Below are positions 45,706 to 53,955 of a stretch of DNA of 64,000 bases, piece by piece. The stretch is taken from assembly GCF_041687215.1 (NCBI RefSeq), contig NZ_JAWLCI010000006.1, positions 58,346 through 122,345 on the forward strand, written 5' to 3'. Within the stretch, counting starts at the first letter, position 1. Each line of letters opens with the position of its first letter. This DNA is from Mariniphaga sp041687215. GTDB lineage: Bacteria; Bacteroidota; Bacteroidia; Bacteroidales; Prolixibacteraceae. Position numbers and translations under genes: made by a program. The notes beneath the pieces are model-generated. The model did not search any database and was not told the DNA's origin. It was given only the letters and a program-made list of their open reading frames with translations.

Positions 45706-46539
45706 TTATTTCACTTCCTGATAAACTTTTACATAATCGATAATCATTTTTTGCGGGAACGGCGTGTCGGTTGTAGGAAATCCAACGTAATTGCCACCAA
45801 CCGCCACATTCAGCAAAATGAAAAAGGGCTGGTTGTACACCCATTCGCCGGGCACATCTTCGCGCTGGATGCGCTGGTACAGGTAATCATCCACAAAAAA
45901 GTCGATTTTATCCTCATCCCATTCCACAGCAAAAACGCGAAAATCGGTGTCAAACCTGCTGTTGGCAAGACCATAGCTTTTTGTAATGGGGTTGCCGCCT
46001 GAATACCCTGGTCCATGAATGGTTCCGTGAATAATGTGAGGCTCCTGGCCCCTCAGTTCCATGATGTCGATTTCACCACATTGCGGCCATGGTACCGTTT
46101 CGATGTTTTCGCCCAGCATCCAGAATGCAGGCCACAAACCGGGACCGTACGGTGTTTTTAAACGGGCTTCGAAGCGGCCGTACTTCTGCGCAAACAATCC
46201 CTGGGTTTTAATGCGTGCCGAAGTAAACCGGTTGCCGCTCTGAATAGCTGTTATAACGAGGTTTCCGTCGCCATCGAGCGAAACATTTTCGGGACTGTTG
46301 GTGTAACTTTGCAATTCAGCGTTGCCCCAGCCACCGTCACCGGTGCCAATGTCGAAAGTCCATTTTGTTGCATCGGGCAATTGCCCGGCAGGGCCGTCAA
46401 ACTCATCACTCCAGGTTTCCTGCCAGTTGCGCTCTTCCAGTTTCTGGAAGTCGTCCCGCTCGCATCCTGCAAACAAAACCATTAAAGCAATGATTATGAA
46501 CGGAATGCGGATTTTTTTGATTGTATCTGTCGTATTCAT
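45706..46539 (-). CDS. GH16-family endo-beta-1,3-glucanase (laminarinase) lipoprotein
   Basis: A 277-residue GH16 enzyme with a lipoprotein signal (lipobox LFAGC, Cys26). The active site EIDIME is intact: nucleophile E156, helper D158, acid/base E161, in QCGEIDIMELRG. The layout of GRFEARLKTPYGPGLWPAFWMLG upstream is characteristic of laminarinases. It probably cuts beta-1,3-glucan at the surface or in the periplasm. Gap to the multi-module lipoprotein upstream is 12 bp and to the phosphorylase downstream 65 bp. Confidence 0.93.
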   Translation of the reverse strand: MNTTDTIKKIRIPFIIIALMVLFAGCERDDFQKLEERNWQETWSDEFDGPAGQLPDATKWTFDIGTGDGGWGNAELQSYTNSPENVSLDGDGNLVITAIQSGNRFTSARIKTQGLFAQKYGRFEARLKTPYGPGLWPAFWMLGENIETVPWPQCGEIDIMELRGQEPHIIHGTIHGPGYSGGNPITKSYGLANSRFDTDFRVFAVEWDEDKIDFFVDDYLYQRIQREDVPGEWVYNQPFFILLNVAVGGNYVGFPTTDTPFPQKMIIDYVKVYQEVK

Positions 46540-46551
46540 TTTTATGCTGAT

Positions 46552-48408
46552 TTAATTTTTTCTGAAGTAAATGTTGTCCAGGTAGATGTCACCGTTTCCA
46601 TCGAATTTGAGTTGAATGACATCGCTTAAATTCACAGGCGAAAAAGTCGATAACGGAATGTCGATACTCGTCCAGCCTGAAGTTGGAACTGTAAGGGAAT
46701 AGCCTTTTTCAACCGGCCCGGGGCTAATAAGAAAAATGCTTACTGCTGTTGAATTGGCTGACCAGAAATCCAGATGTAAAAAGTCCATTCCTGAAACATC
46801 CTGGCTTGACCCCAATTCAATTCCCTGGTAGTTCAGTCCGGCCATTTTTAAGGTGTTGTTTCCCTGTATTTGCATTATTGATGTAGCAGTTGCCTGTCCC
46901 CAGTCAGGATTAACGTTTGTTCCCGCTATATCTGAATAGGCATCGCTAAATACACTGATTACATTGGCAGCGCTGTGTGTGGGCGCCGGAGCAGCAGTTG
47001 CCGGAACGGAAGGCGCGACAGCTTCATTGTAGAAATAAATGTTATCGACATAAAAGTTTGAAATATTGTTATTTACATCTACCAAAATGATTTGGGCGAG
47101 ATTTGTTTTTGCGCTTAATCCGCTTAATTCTGAAAAGGAAATATCGAAACTAACCCATTGCTGCGATTGTGCTGGTGTTATAGTCTTCGTGACAGTTCCG
47201 CTTACGTCAGCGCCAAAATCCACCACTTCAAAACTTATACGTGCATTGGTTGTAAGCACATTCGGAATAAAAATATCCATGTGCAAATGTGTCATTGAAG
47301 AAGCATTAATTGTGGGAGAGCTGAATTCAATGCCCACAAAGTTAAAGTCAGTGTAATGCAGCACATGGTCGCCGGCAACTTCAAAATCTGCTGAACCTGT
47401 AGTTTGATAGGGCTGCCAGTATCCGTTGTAATAATTCACGGGAGCATTGGGATAGGCGTTGCTGAAAATAGAAATTACATTCTCGGCAGGATGTGTAGGC
47501 GTGGGTGCATGTTGAAATTCGCCCTGCGATTGTACCGTTAATGAACCGTCAACTGTTTCGCCTCCAACTGATGCTGTAATTTTGGCTTCACCCGGTCCTC
47601 CTGTAACCGACATGTTTCCGGCTTCATCAACCGAAGCAATGGATGGGTTGGATGACTCAAATTGAAAATAGGCAGGCGAAATATTAATTTCCTGGTTTAC
47701 ACCCGAAGGCATATTGTAAATAGAAGTCAGTCCTCCAATTGTTTTTGCAACTCCAATGAAAGAAGTTTCGGTTTGGTCTTCACCGTTGAGAATTCCAAAT
47801 TGGGGATGGGCAATGGTCCCCAGGTTTTCGAATTTCAATTCATCAATCCAGAAAGAGTAACCTTTTTCCTCAGCCGGCCCAACAGAATAGAAAAACATTC
47901 CTCGTTCGGATTTTAGTTTGGATGGATCGGGAAGCGGAATGATGAATTTTTTCCAACTGGTACTCACACTCAGGCCTGAAATGGTGACCTGGTATTTTGA
48001 GGCGCCAAGGTCGTTCCCCAAACCAACCAGGTCAAGGTTTGCCGATTGGGAGGCTTTGGCCCAGAATGTTAAGGCATTGTAACTCGATAAGTCTCTGCCA
48101 ACTTCGGTGGAAAAAACACCTCCGGCATAAGCTCCTTCCGGGTCTCCTGCATTGGGAACATCAAACCGCATGGAAGCTTTGGAATTGTTGTACGTTACAT
48201 CGTTGTCCACATCGAAAGCCGTTGGAACTGAACCTCCAAAAGCTGAATAATTCAGACCTGAACTGAAACCGTCAATAAAGACTTCCGGATTATCGGGAAA
48301 GGTAACTGGTTGTAAATTCTCAAGTTCGCGTTCGCACCCCATTAAAAGTATCAGCACGATACTAACAGGAATAATTTTTTTTAATATGACCAGAATATTT
48401 GTATTCAT
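46552..48408 (-). CDS. multi-module surface lipoprotein, probable glucan-binding protein
   Basis: A 618-residue lipoprotein (lipobox ILLMGC, Cys about 25). Modules: a beta-sandwich resembling a CBM/discoidin-like domain (about 45-197, ending FWIDELKFENL), a BIG2/Ig-like domain (about 210-295, NPSIASVDEAGNMSVTG), then two related modules (305-462 and 478-618, each starting VISxFSxAY and ending YLDNIYF-type). The last module type is the same as the B module of the 33596 T9SS protein. No catalytic residues are seen. With no SusD in the operon, it is the best candidate for surface capture of glucan. Gap to the fusion gene upstream is 14 bp. Confidence 0.8.
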   Translation of the reverse strand: MNTNILVILKKIIPVSIVLILLMGCERELENLQPVTFPDNPEVFIDGFSSGLNYSAFGGSVPTAFDVDNDVTYNNSKASMRFDVPNAGDPEGAYAGGVFSTEVGRDLSSYNALTFWAKASQSANLDLVGLGNDLGASKYQVTISGLSVSTSWKKFIIPLPDPSKLKSERGMFFYSVGPAEEKGYSFWIDELKFENLGTIAHPQFGILNGEDQTETSFIGVAKTIGGLTSIYNMPSGVNQEINISPAYFQFESSNPSIASVDEAGNMSVTGGPGEAKITASVGGETVDGSLTVQSQGEFQHAPTPTHPAENVISIFSNAYPNAPVNYYNGYWQPYQTTGSADFEVAGDHVLHYTDFNFVGIEFSSPTINASSMTHLHMDIFIPNVLTTNARISFEVVDFGADVSGTVTKTITPAQSQQWVSFDISFSELSGLSAKTNLAQIILVDVNNNISNFYVDNIYFYNEAVAPSVPATAAPAPTHSAANVISVFSDAYSDIAGTNVNPDWGQATATSIMQIQGNNTLKMAGLNYQGIELGSSQDVSGMDFLHLDFWSANSTAVSIFLISPGPVEKGYSLTVPTSGWTSIDIPLSTFSPVNLSDVIQLKFDGNGDIYLDNIYFRKN

Positions 48409-48422
48409 CTTAGTGAGTTTTT

Positions 48423-51400
48423 TTATTTACCAATGTTTATGCGCACATAAGTTCTGATTTCCCATTCGTTGCCGTTTTCAAATCCGATAGCATCCGGGTC
48501 GGGAACCAAAGCTCCACTCTCATCCAATTTTTGGGTGGGTGAGTAGCGCGGGGAATATTTGTCCAGCGTACGGTAAGTTGCCCGGATGCCAATATTGGTA
48601 TCCGGAAGGTCGAACCAGTCGGGTTTGCGCAGTGAGGTTGAAAGATCGGCCATCAACTGGAGCGGGAACGTGAGGTTGTAGTCCCGGTGATAATCGTAAG
48701 GTCCCCAATCGTTTATCCGGGCGAAAGAGATGAGCTTCAACTCTTTGTAAATCATGCGTAAATCCATTCCGTAACGCCGGATGAGCCTATCATCACTACC
48801 GTTGGCCTGGGCATCGCCGGCATATAAACTGGCGATAAAACCAAAATCGTGATTCACTTTCGAAATTATTTTAGAGTGAACCTCCCATAAATCCTGTGCG
48901 GGTGCTGCGCCCGGGAAAGCAAAAATGGTGCGGCCATCTGGCAAAATTCCCACAGCGGCATCCTGCGTGGTGGGCAGATGGCGGTAAACTAAACCTAAGT
49001 TAAAGGCAAATTCTGAATCTTCAGACCGGTCGCTGTCCCAGTTGTACATCCAGGTACCGGGCGTAGGGTCGAAAGTGAATAGGATTTCTCCTGCAACCTG
49101 TTCCCTGTTTCCCCGAACCACAAATGGATCATCGAGAATATTTCTTGGTCTTCCGGGAGCAGGAACTTCTGCAGGAATTGGGCCTTCAAGCGGCTTTTGC
49201 CACAAAAAGTTCGGCGCAATCTGCAAATCTCCAATTAAATAAGTAAACCCTGTAAGAAAATTGTACTGGTTGCCGCTGCCGCTGTCTTTCAGTTTCCATC
49301 CGGTGAAAGTAATGGTCTGTTCGGCGCCACCCTGCGCTACAAGTCCCATGGCAGCCGATTGTGCATACCAGTTAAACCTGCCGCCTTCGTATGTGAATTT
49401 AATTTTTCCCCCGAAATTGTCCTGCGATTTTATTTCATCCTGATATACGGTGTAATTTCCTTCTTCGCCACGAACCACCTGAAACTCCCTTCCTTGTAGT
49501 GGTTGTCCGGCCCAAATTCCGCCCAAATCAACACCGAACTTGCCAAACTCCCTGTTCAGATACAACGTAAGCCGCCGGGTTTTTGGTTGCGGAATGGCAA
49601 ACGAACTTTCAGTTAGACCAAGTTGTGCAAGGTCTTCATGAAAAATTCCGGTGAAGTTAAATTTTGCCAGGCTTTTGCTGTATTTCAGTAACAGGGCCGG
49701 ATTGGCACCCCACCAGAGTTGCGGACCAAAAGCCAGTTTAAAATCACTGAAAATTCTCTTTCCCTCCATCTCAAAACCTGACGGCGCCACACCGTTATAA
49801 ATATCGATATTGGGCCCGTAGTTGGCTTCAGGATAAAGACCAAAAAAGTCGCCTTCGTAACCCCAGTGGTAATGGCCTGTGCGGTAAAAACCATCGAGAG
49901 TAAAATATCTATGGTTCCACTCGTAACTTGCCCGGTAAACCTGAACCCTGTTTATCGATTCAATATTCAGGTTGCCGTCATCGCTGGTTACTTCAACCGG
50001 CCGGCCTCTGTTTTCATAAAAGATTTGATCTATTGGATTCTGCGCCACATTTCCCAATACATTTATTTCTGCGTTGGCCCTGAAATTGGGTGCAGGATTG
50101 GCCTCAAAACCAAAATAGAACGACTGCATCTGGTCAAATCCAAGTTTGTTCGGGAATGTATTGCTGCCCGGGTCGGCTTCCTCCGGGGTAGAAATTAAGC
50201 TACCGCCTGTATTAAATGTAGTGTATTGTGCGCTAAACCGGCTCAGACTGATTTTTTTCAGTTTTTCACCTTCCATGGCAGCTTTGTCGCCTCTCGCTTT
50301 AAAAACCGACTCCATAACCATAATGTTGCTGAAGTGCTGCTCAATGGTTTGCAAGGTGGTTCCTCCCGCATAAGGATTCAATTGGTGGGCTTCTTTTAAT
50401 GCATAATACGCCGCCCTCGGAAACAACTGGTAAAATCCTTTTGAGTCGGTAGGACCTTTGGCGCATATCCCAAACCACTCTTCATTCATATTGTTTTCGC
50501 CTTCTTCGTAATCATATTGATATCCGCCATTTACCCATGAAGCATTGGCATCGTGAACATCCAGATTTCTGGTTTGGCCAAATTTCCACCAGCCATCGCT
50601 GAACTGAAAAGTAAAACCGCCCAGTGAATTGCCTGCTTTCCCGATTCCTGCCGCATTTTCGTAAATTTCTTTCCAGTTGTCCACATCGTATATGGCCTGT
50701 TCCTGCTGGGCCTCCTCCATGGTAATGGCATTAAAGGCATCAGCGCCAAATTCGGTAAGTAATGTCGGTTTTCCGTATTCATTTTTAACCCTGTCGAACA
50801 GGTCGGTAAATGAAATTCCGCGGTAAACATTTATGCCTAAAATGTCCACATCCTCACATTCTTCGGCAATAATATCGAGAAACAGTAAATCGCCGTTACA
50901 AATGGATACAGGATGATTCGGGTCAATGGATTTCATTTCAATTGCGGCCTCGTTGAATAATTGGTACATGTACCTGGCTCGCTGTGTCGATTCCCTGTCT
51001 TCCATAGGAATATCCTCGGTTTCGGCACCACCCCAGAAAAGTCCGTAGTTGTTTTCGTTGCCCAACAGGTATAAGAGCAGTCCCGGAGTGTTTTGATACT
51101 CTCCGGCCAGTTCTTTTACCTCCTTCAGAAGAAGTTCTTTTGTGCGGGGGTCAGAATACTCCGTATTGGGCACCCAGGCTCCATCGAGCGTAAGTCCGTA
51201 ACGCCCGAAAGAGTGATTGAGCATGGTGTAAATGCCATACGTTTCGTAAATATACGTTATCCATTTGGGCTGAATGCCCGTGTAAACACGAATGGCGTTT
51301 ACATTCATGTTTTTCAGCATTGACATTTCGTCGTCGAGTGCTTTTTTAATGAAATCGTCGGATTGATTCCACAAACTGTAGGAAAAATTGGTGCCGATGG

Positions 51401-51557
51401 GGAAATAATCCCAGTTCATGCCATTTACCATAAATGGCTCTCCGTCCACCTGAAGCCTCCATCCGTCTTCCTTTTCCACTACCGCCACCCTTTCGGCCTG
51501 CGCAAACAGGGAAACAGAAAAGCACAGAAAAATTTGAAATAAAATAAATTGTTTCAT
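48423..51557 (-). CDS. secreted GH-A glycosidase fused to a predicted outer-membrane beta-barrel
   Basis: A 1044-residue protein from the ATG at 51557 with signal peptide (MKQFILFQIFLCFSVSLFA). Residues about 35-400 are a clan GH-A TIM barrel: NVNAIRVYTGI, acid/base E168 (LLGNENNY) and nucleophile E269 (LLTEFGAD). The pattern resembles GH2 catalytic domains and GH72 glucanosyltransferases; family is not certain. Residues about 435-1044 show repeated amphipathic strands with aromatic girdles (TLYLNREFGKFGVDLGGIW, NFLTGFTYLIGDLQIAPNFLW, GIRATYRTLDKY) ending EIRTYVRINIGK, as in an outer-membrane beta-barrel. First gene of the glucan operon. A surface-held glucanase or transglycosylase is inferred. 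Confidence 0.8.
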   Translation of the reverse strand: MKQFILFQIFLCFSVSLFAQAERVAVVEKEDGWRLQVDGEPFMVNGMNWDYFPIGTNFSYSLWNQSDDFIKKALDDEMSMLKNMNVNAIRVYTGIQPKWITYIYETYGIYTMLNHSFGRYGLTLDGAWVPNTEYSDPRTKELLLKEVKELAGEYQNTPGLLLYLLGNENNYGLFWGGAETEDIPMEDRESTQRARYMYQLFNEAAIEMKSIDPNHPVSICNGDLLFLDIIAEECEDVDILGINVYRGISFTDLFDRVKNEYGKPTLLTEFGADAFNAITMEEAQQEQAIYDVDNWKEIYENAAGIGKAGNSLGGFTFQFSDGWWKFGQTRNLDVHDANASWVNGGYQYDYEEGENNMNEEWFGICAKGPTDSKGFYQLFPRAAYYALKEAHQLNPYAGGTTLQTIEQHFSNIMVMESVFKARGDKAAMEGEKLKKISLSRFSAQYTTFNTGGSLISTPEEADPGSNTFPNKLGFDQMQSFYFGFEANPAPNFRANAEINVLGNVAQNPIDQIFYENRGRPVEVTSDDGNLNIESINRVQVYRASYEWNHRYFTLDGFYRTGHYHWGYEGDFFGLYPEANYGPNIDIYNGVAPSGFEMEGKRIFSDFKLAFGPQLWWGANPALLLKYSKSLAKFNFTGIFHEDLAQLGLTESSFAIPQPKTRRLTLYLNREFGKFGVDLGGIWAGQPLQGREFQVVRGEEGNYTVYQDEIKSQDNFGGKIKFTYEGGRFNWYAQSAAMGLVAQGGAEQTITFTGWKLKDSGSGNQYNFLTGFTYLIGDLQIAPNFLWQKPLEGPIPAEVPAPGRPRNILDDPFVVRGNREQVAGEILFTFDPTPGTWMYNWDSDRSEDSEFAFNLGLVYRHLPTTQDAAVGILPDGRTIFAFPGAAPAQDLWEVHSKIISKVNHDFGFIASLYAGDAQANGSDDRLIRRYGMDLRMIYKELKLISFARINDWGPYDYHRDYNLTFPLQLMADLSTSLRKPDWFDLPDTNIGIRATYRTLDKYSPRYSPTQKLDESGALVPDPDAIGFENGNEWEIRTYVRINIGK

Positions 51558-51634
51558 CTGATATATGTTTTGAATTGATTTAATCATTTTGACAAAGGAC
51601 ATTTCTTTAAATTTAGGTACTTTGAATTGAATCG

Positions 51635-51657
51635 TTGTATAAACATTTCATATACAA
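51635..51657. promoter_or_regulatory. putative operator, TTGTATA-N9-TATACAA
   Basis: TTGTATA (51635-51641) and TATACAA (51651-51657) form a perfect 7-bp inverted repeat with a 9-bp spacer, about 80-100 bp upstream of the first glucan-operon gene. Its half-site recurs in the palindrome at 51776-51805. Confidence 0.5.
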
Positions 51658-51775
51658 GTTTTTTTTAAGCATTCTTTCTAAAAAACAATAGAGAATTTAT
51701 CCAATTGATACAGAGTTATTTGTGGAGTAAGGGGTTTTTGTTGTTTTTGATATAATATTTTTTGTGTGCTTATAC

Positions 51776-51805
51776 TTTGTATATAAGTACTGTACTTTAT
51801 ACAAA
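51776..51805. promoter_or_regulatory. 30-bp palindromic operator candidate
   Basis: TTTGTATATAAGTAC and GTACTTTATACAAA form an almost perfect 30-bp inverted repeat (51776-51805) with a single central base and one inserted base in an arm. This is the size and symmetry of a dimeric regulator site. It lies about 220 bp upstream of the glucan operon's first gene. Confidence 0.6.
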
Positions 51806-52152
51806 ATCAATGAATTATGATTTGATTTCAGGCTTAGGAATGAATTTCTGTAGTAACTTTTGTGGGAGAAGATTTATCAGAGAAGGTTTTTCTTAAAGGT
51901 ATCGTCCTGAATTTGCAAAGAATCCTGAAAGGAATTTCTCAGTTAAGTCGATTTAGGTTTCAAACGTAGAAATACTCCGGAAAATTCTGTTTTGGTAAAT
52001 AATACCACTCCATTTTGAACGGGTTGCTTACCCTGCCGGAAATCAGATTTTAGGCGAATTTTTTCCAGAAAAGTGATCATACCACGTCTTTCTGATAAAT
52101 CTTCCTGGAAAAACAGTTAATATCATTACTTTAAAGGATTAATGCCGGTAGT

Positions 52153-53859
52153 TTAGTCTGTTTTATAGGAATACATTTGACTGTTGTATGCATTCAGATC
52201 GATAAAATAAAGTCGGTCTTCAAGGGAAAAAACAGAAACAAGGAGGTGATGGGGTAGTGGTAACGGTATTAATGAAACCGGAATCCATCTGTCGTTATCT
52301 ATATCATACCGGTAAATTTTTTCTTCATAATTCAAGTCGCAAACATATCCGTTATCTTTATAGTTGAAGCCAAAAGAATGAGCACTGTAGTAATTTTTGC
52401 TGAAACTATTTTCTGCTTTTTCAATCCACGTATCATTTGTGTCGTCGTATTGAAATGTTTTTCCGTAGGTAACCATAAACACCTTGTTTTCACTTAAAAA
52501 AGAATATCCGAACGAATTTGTGAAAGTTTCAGGAAAATTATTCAGTTTTTCATATTTTTCTTCCGGGAAATTGCATTTCCAATGTTCTCCGTTGCCGGTA
52601 ATTATATGTACAGCATCTCTGAATTTGAAGTATGTAGCATTGGAGAATTCAAAAGGTAAATCCTGCTTTTTATGCCATTGCCTGTTTTTTATATTGAACG
52701 ACCATAGTTGTTTTTGTAAATTGAAATCCCAATGTCCTCCAACCAGATAAAGTGTATCGTTTAATACAATGTGCAAACTGTTTTCGTATCTGCCTGCAGG
52801 ATGCGAAGCAGTCGTTTCCTCCCTCCACTTATCACTTTGCGGGTCGTAAATATGGATGACGTCTCTGAATTGTTCAAGCACATAAGCATTGTTGTTCCAG
52901 GTAAAAACCTCTTCATTTTGTATTGGGTATGCTATGCTTGTTTTTTTATCCCAAGCAGGTAAAATTGTGTAGCCTTCATCATATTCAGCGGATTTCAGAC
53001 CATTCACAATTTTAATAATTGCCGGATATTCTTCAAACAGTGAAAAATAGGGCTGGGAAGGAACTACTGCCGTTATTTCAGAGTCACTTACAGTTGTTAA
53101 AAATGCCTTTTCCGTTTCAAAATAAATTTCTGTTGTTTTTCCGTTTTTGGTGAAATTTTTTCCTGAAATGGTTATGTACTCACCCGAGTAGCCTTTAAGT
53201 GACGAAATGTCGGTTATTTCCGGTCCTTTTACTGTAAATTTATCATGGCTTATAACCGAATCTTCACCGGCAATAATTTTTATTTGTGCCTCCCCAATAA
53301 ATTCAGATTCAGGAATTTTAAACACAATGGTATCATTGCCCTGGTAAAGTATTTCGGCTTGCTTTTCGTTAATTTTAACTTTATTTCGGGAAGGATTGAG
53401 GCTAAAATACGAACCAGTTGCAGTCACGGTGGTGCCATCAAACCCCTCTGTCGGTGAAAAATTTTCTATAACCGGTGTTTTTGATCCTTCGCTCAAAAAT
53501 TCAACATCATTTCCCAGAATCAGAAATTCAGGAGTTTGAATATAGGCTCTGTAAATGTAAACTTCGTTATTTTTCAGATCGGATGATACGCGTAATGAAA
53601 AATCATCTGTGTTTTTTACGTTTTTAACAGAATAAGTAAACTGGGCTCTGGAATTTCCCCATTTAAAACCATAATCTGTTATGGTTTCTTTGCCTTTATC
53701 CAGTATGTCAGCAATCAGTGTTACTCCGGTAGGATCAGTATTTTTTACAGGTTTCGAAATGACAACCGGAAATTCTTTGGATTGAATTTCTGCTTCCTGT
53801 TCACATCCGGTAAAAACCAGAATTAAAAAGAGAACGATATATGAAGTTGCCCTTTTCAT
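52153..53859 (-). CDS. IPT/TIG and kelch-like lipoprotein
   Basis: A 568-residue lipoprotein (lipobox LVFTGC). Residues about 20-125 are an Ig-like domain, about 130-300 contain two IPT/TIG domains (PVIENFSPTEGFDGTTVTATGSYF and GPEITDISSLKGYSGEYITISGKNF). Residues about 310-568 have kelch-type repeats that may form a beta-propeller (HPAGRYENSLHIVLNDTLYLVGGHW). This arrangement is common in Bacteroidota surface proteins and suggests protein or glycan binding, not catalysis. It is on the minus strand upstream of the glucan operon, separated by 550 bp, so linkage is uncertain. Its mRNA leader has a hairpin containing the start codon. Confidence 0.8.
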   Translation of the reverse strand: MKRATSYIVLFLILVFTGCEQEAEIQSKEFPVVISKPVKNTDPTGVTLIADILDKGKETITDYGFKWGNSRAQFTYSVKNVKNTDDFSLRVSSDLKNNEVYIYRAYIQTPEFLILGNDVEFLSEGSKTPVIENFSPTEGFDGTTVTATGSYFSLNPSRNKVKINEKQAEILYQGNDTIVFKIPESEFIGEAQIKIIAGEDSVISHDKFTVKGPEITDISSLKGYSGEYITISGKNFTKNGKTTEIYFETEKAFLTTVSDSEITAVVPSQPYFSLFEEYPAIIKIVNGLKSAEYDEGYTILPAWDKKTSIAYPIQNEEVFTWNNNAYVLEQFRDVIHIYDPQSDKWREETTASHPAGRYENSLHIVLNDTLYLVGGHWDFNLQKQLWSFNIKNRQWHKKQDLPFEFSNATYFKFRDAVHIITGNGEHWKCNFPEEKYEKLNNFPETFTNSFGYSFLSENKVFMVTYGKTFQYDDTNDTWIEKAENSFSKNYYSAHSFGFNYKDNGYVCDLNYEEKIYRYDIDNDRWIPVSLIPLPLPHHLLVSVFSLEDRLYFIDLNAYNSQMYSYKTD

Positions 53860-53895
53860 ACTATTAAAATTGTTTGTTTTCTAAGGTATAGTATG
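53857..53895 (-). promoter_or_regulatory. 5'-leader hairpin containing a start codon
   Basis: Read on the minus strand, CATACTAT (53895-53888) pairs perfectly with ATAGTATG (53864-53857) around a 23-nt loop. The ATG of the 52153-53859 lipoprotein is the end of the second arm, so the helix would sequester the start codon. It may influence translation. Confidence 0.5.
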
Positions 53896-53955
53896 GAACT
53901 CGCATGTATTTTAATTATTCTCTTGGGCGTAAATATTTTACATGCTCGTTTCATG

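Larger units (their letters stand above)
51603..52152. other. 550-bp intergenic control region of the glucan operon
   Basis: No gene is recognisable here. It separates the IPT/kelch lipoprotein (ends at 52153) from the glucan operon (starts at 51557). The notable content is two inverted repeats with TTGTATA half-sites (51635-51657 and 51776-51805). It is AT-rich. I see no clear Bacteroidota -7 element on the minus strand. Confidence 0.7.

Noticed and set aside
33596..51602. SusC/SusD-like genes in the glucan operon
   Set aside because: I searched for a TonB-dependent receptor and SusD signature; the only large outer-membrane candidate is the glycosidase-barrel fusion, which lacks a TonB box or plug-like region that I can see.
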